Source of the DNA: JAXJYR01 sp964593515
Lineage (GTDB): Bacteria > Bacillota_I > Bacilli_A > Erysipelotrichales > Erysipelotrichaceae
Reading direction: 5' to 3'
Assembly (NCBI GenBank): GCA_964593515.1
Contig: CAZQJH010000083.1
Coordinates: 1 to 7,150, forward strand
Length of the DNA: 7,150 nucleotides
Part shown: positions 5,573 through 7,150 of the stretch, one piece after another
Numbering within the stretch: the stretch's first letter is position 1
How the letters are laid out: every line of letters starts with the position of its first letter
Notes under the pieces: model-generated
Told to the model about the DNA's origin: nothing
Seen by the model: the letters and a program-made list of their open reading frames with translations, nothing else
Databases searched by the model: none
Made by a program: the position numbers and the translations under genes

Positions 5573-6334
5573 ATGAATAATGAAAATAATAATTTAGTTA
5601 ATGAAGAAGAATTAGAAATTAATTTAAAAGACTTTTTCAATAAGCTATTATCATTGTGGTATTATGTTGTTGTAGGAGTGTTAATTGGAGTTTTATTAGC
5701 TACAATATATTCAGCTTTTTTAACTTCTCCTAAATATTCTTCATCATCAAGTATTTACTTAAGAGGTAATAATAAATCAGTTTCTTTAAGTGATTTACAA
5801 TTAGGATCACAATTAGTAAATGATTATGAGTTTATTATTAAGGGGAGAAATAACATGGAACGTGTTATTGATAATTTAGGACTTGATACTACTGCTGATA
5901 AGTTAGCTAGTACAATTCATATTAGTCATGGAGAAGATACACGTATTCTAACAATTTCAGTCACAACTGGAGATCCATATTTATCTAGAGATATTGTAAA
6001 TGAAGTTGTGGAAACAGGTATTAAAAGTATTAAGGATATTGATTCACAAGAACCATATGTTATTGAAAGAGCAGTTGCTAATGGTAATGCAGTAAATGCA
6101 TCAGTTATTAAAATGGCTGCCCTTGGAGGTATGGCTGGTCTTGTAGTATCGGTAGGAATTATTTTCTTATTATTTGTATTTGACGATACTGTAGCTAATG
6201 TGGAAGATGTTGAAAATACCCTTGGTGTACCAGTAATCGGTGTTGTTAAGTATGACTCAAGCTTAAGCTATATTAAGAAATCTAATCAAAATAGTAAAAA
6301 AACTAAAAAAGTTAAAAAGAATGGAGGTAAATAA
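5573..6334 (+). CDS. cpsC: CpsC/Wzz-family polysaccharide chain-length regulator and tyrosine-kinase adaptor
   Basis: A 253-residue membrane protein with the Wzz layout: a short acidic cytoplasmic N-terminus, a first membrane segment at about 30-50, an extracellular domain at about 51-182, and a second membrane segment at about 183-203. A cytoplasmic tail then reads DDTVANVEDVENTLGVPVIGVV (204-225), the family's juxtamembrane motif, which in relatives activates the partner kinase. The tail ends in a Lys-rich stretch (235-253). It should set polysaccharide length and hold the CpsD kinase at the membrane. GGAGG (5561-5565) lies 7 bases before the start. The Pro-rich motif usually found just before the second membrane segment is missing: residues 162-180 contain no proline. 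The gap to the kinase gene is 2 bases and the kinase's Shine-Dalgarno lies in the last codons of this gene, so the two are coupled. Confidence 0.92.
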   Translation: MNNENNNLVNEEELEINLKDFFNKLLSLWYYVVVGVLIGVLLATIYSAFLTSPKYSSSSSIYLRGNNKSVSLSDLQLGSQLVNDYEFIIKGRNNMERVIDNLGLDTTADKLASTIHISHGEDTRILTISVTTGDPYLSRDIVNEVVETGIKSIKDIDSQEPYVIERAVANGNAVNASVIKMAALGGMAGLVVSVGIIFLLFVFDDTVANVEDVENTLGVPVIGVVKYDSSLSYIKKSNQNSKKTKKVKKNGGK

Positions 6335-6336
6335 TT

Positions 6337-6993
6337 ATGAGTAGAATTGAAATAAATCCTAAATTAATTAGTACCTCATTAGAAGCATATAAAAATATTA
6401 GAACTAGTATTCTTTATATGGATAATGTTAAAGTAATTGGAGTTACTTCTTCTGAACCTAATGAAGGTAAAACTGTTACAGCATTTCAAATTGCTTTAAG
6501 TTTTGCTAGAATGGGTAAAAAAGTATTATATATTGACTGTGATTTAAGACGTAGTTCATTAAAGGATTATTTATCATTAAGTGGTAAAAAACAAGGATTA
6601 TCTGAATATCTATCAGGTCAATGTGATATCCAATCATACGCAACTAATGTTGAAGGACTTCATTTATTATTAAGTGGTAAAAAACCACCTAATGCTACTG
6701 ATTTACTTACTAATAAACGCTTTGAAAAAGCAGTTCAAGAAGCTAAGTCATTCTTTGATTATGTAATTATCGATACTCCACCTGTATTGGTTGGAGCTGA
6801 TGCTTCAATTGTTGGAAGACAATGTGATGGAGTAATAATGGTAACAAGAAGTGAAGTAGCATTGAAGAAAAATCTTAAACGTTGTAAACAAGAGTTAGAA
6901 AGAAATGGTACTCGTATACTGGGGGCTGTTTTAAACGGAGTTAAGAAATCTAGATTTAGTAAAGATTACTATTATAGTTACGAAGATTACTAA
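6337..6993 (+). CDS. cpsD: CpsD/Wze bacterial tyrosine kinase (BY-kinase) of capsule or exopolysaccharide synthesis
   Basis: A 218-residue soluble P-loop kinase that works with CpsC to control polysaccharide assembly through autophosphorylation. Motifs: EAYKNIRT (16-23), matching the E-x2-R-x2-R oligomerisation motif with Lys in the middle; Walker A SSEPNEGKT (38-46, Lys45); Walker A' VLYIDCDLRR (63-72); and Walker B DYVIIDTPP (141-149, Asp146). The C-terminus carries the expected tyrosine cluster YYYSYEDY (211-218), with five Tyr as phosphorylation sites. Length is normal for the Gram-positive two-protein type. GGAGG (6323-6327) lies 9 bases upstream, inside the end of cpsC. The usual CpsB-type PHP phosphatase that reverses this phosphorylation is not adjacent, because a terminator follows directly. 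It must be elsewhere or replaced by another phosphatase. Confidence 0.95.
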   Translation: MSRIEINPKLISTSLEAYKNIRTSILYMDNVKVIGVTSSEPNEGKTVTAFQIALSFARMGKKVLYIDCDLRRSSLKDYLSLSGKKQGLSEYLSGQCDIQSYATNVEGLHLLLSGKKPPNATDLLTNKRFEKAVQEAKSFFDYVIIDTPPVLVGADASIVGRQCDGVIMVTRSEVALKKNLKRCKQELERNGTRILGAVLNGVKKSRFSKDYYYSYEDY

Positions 6994-7023
6994 AACATGG
7001 TGTTAAAAACATCATGTTTTTTT
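6992..7023 (+). terminator. Rho-independent terminator of the cpsC-cpsD unit
   Basis: An 11-bp stem pairs 6992-7002 with 7010-7020, with one G-T wobble (7000/7012) and a 7-base loop (7003-7009). A run of seven T follows at 7017-7023, the first four of which are also in the stem. The stem begins inside the cpsD stop codon TAA (6991-6993), so termination is immediate. On the other strand only a four-base T run follows, so it is mainly a one-way terminator. Confidence 0.9.
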
Positions 7024-7057
7024 GTGTTAAAAAATTCAAAAAAATTGGTCATACCTA

Positions 7058-7086
7058 TTGAAAGCGCTTTATGTAAATGATATAAT
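7058..7086 (+). promoter_or_regulatory. Sigma-A-type promoter for a gene beyond the right edge
   Basis: TTGAAA at 7058-7063 (one mismatch to TTGACA) is followed after exactly 17 bases by TATAAT at 7081-7086, with TG at 7078-7079 making an extended -10. Transcription should start near 7093 and run out of the window. This is the best promoter in the window and starts a new transcription unit after the terminator. Confidence 0.82.
7059..7072 (+). promoter_or_regulatory. cre-like operator (CcpA or LacI-family site) over the -35
   Basis: TGAAAGCGCTTTAT contains the perfect palindrome AAAGCGCTTT (7061-7070), the core of catabolite-responsive elements; the 5' TG matches and the expected 3' CA reads AT. 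It overlaps the -35 of the promoter at 7058-7086, where a bound repressor would block RNA polymerase. CcpA is the likely binder in Bacillota, but a sugar-specific LacI-family repressor is also possible. Confidence 0.6.
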
Positions 7087-7150
7087 TTTTTTGATTTTAG
7101 GGAAAGGAGGATAATTAACTTAATAAGATTTAGATAATATTGAAATATTA
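7087..7150 (+). other. Untranslated leader with a strong Shine-Dalgarno but no start codon nearby
   Basis: The sequence after the last promoter contains AAGGAGG (7104-7110), an excellent ribosome binding site. No ATG, GTG or TTG follows within 12 bases, and frames opened just downstream stop quickly (for example TAA in the frame of ATA 7111). The first usual start triplet is TTG at 7140-7142, about 30 bases away. No gene can be called here; the downstream gene begins beyond the window or this is a longer leader. Confidence 0.4.

Noticed and set aside
1..7150. tRNA or rRNA genes, CRISPR arrays, insertion sequences or transposase genes
   Set aside because: No cloverleaf-like or rRNA-like stretch, no regularly spaced repeats and no transposase motifs were seen. 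The spacers are all shorter than 160 bases.

Overview
This is an AT-rich window with every gene on the + strand. It is a piece of a surface or exopolysaccharide biosynthesis locus from a low-GC Gram-positive bacterium (Bacillota). Evidence for that placement: strong AGGAGG-type Shine-Dalgarno sequences; TGA used as a stop and TGG as Trp, which argues against Mollicutes; TGnTATAAT extended -10 promoters; a cre-like AAAGCGCTTT palindrome; and a CpsC/CpsD pair made of separate adaptor and tyrosine-kinase proteins. An anaerobic gut Firmicute (for example Erysipelotrichia-like) fits the ferredoxin-linked F420-hydrogenase-type gene, but that level of taxonomy is a guess.

Layout. Positions 2-178 are the 3' end of a gene that starts outside the window, possibly a polysaccharide pyruvyl transferase. 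It overlaps the start of a Wzx-type flippase (165-1715). Next come the catalytic part of an F420-hydrogenase-beta/WcaK-associated oxidoreductase (1720-2658), a separate 60-residue 2[4Fe-4S] ferredoxin (2668-2850), and a family nucleotidyltransferase (2882-4024). These genes are packed with gaps of 4-31 bases and look like one operon. A 152-base spacer with dense, mutually competing inverted repeats and a possible 11-codon leader ORF leads into a UDP-glucose 6-dehydrogenase (4177-5415). A second spacer carries a good extended -10 promoter and a pair of 10-bp direct repeats. It drives the CpsC/Wzz chain-length adaptor (5573-6334) and the CpsD/Wze BY-kinase (6337-6993). A strong intrinsic terminator overlaps the kinase stop codon. 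The last 130 bases hold a new promoter overlapped by a cre-like site, which belongs to a gene beyond the window.

How the parts fit: Ugd makes UDP-glucuronate as sugar donor, the flippase exports lipid-linked repeat units, and the CpsC/CpsD pair controls chain length and export by tyrosine phosphorylation. The oxidoreductase/ferredoxin pair and the nucleotidyltransferase are probably modification functions of unknown chemistry.

The most notable observation is that the ferredoxin and catalytic domains, normally one protein in the order ferredoxin-catalytic, are here two genes in reversed order. They lie in the same reading frame with a single TAG between them. The second is the structured leader ahead of ugd.
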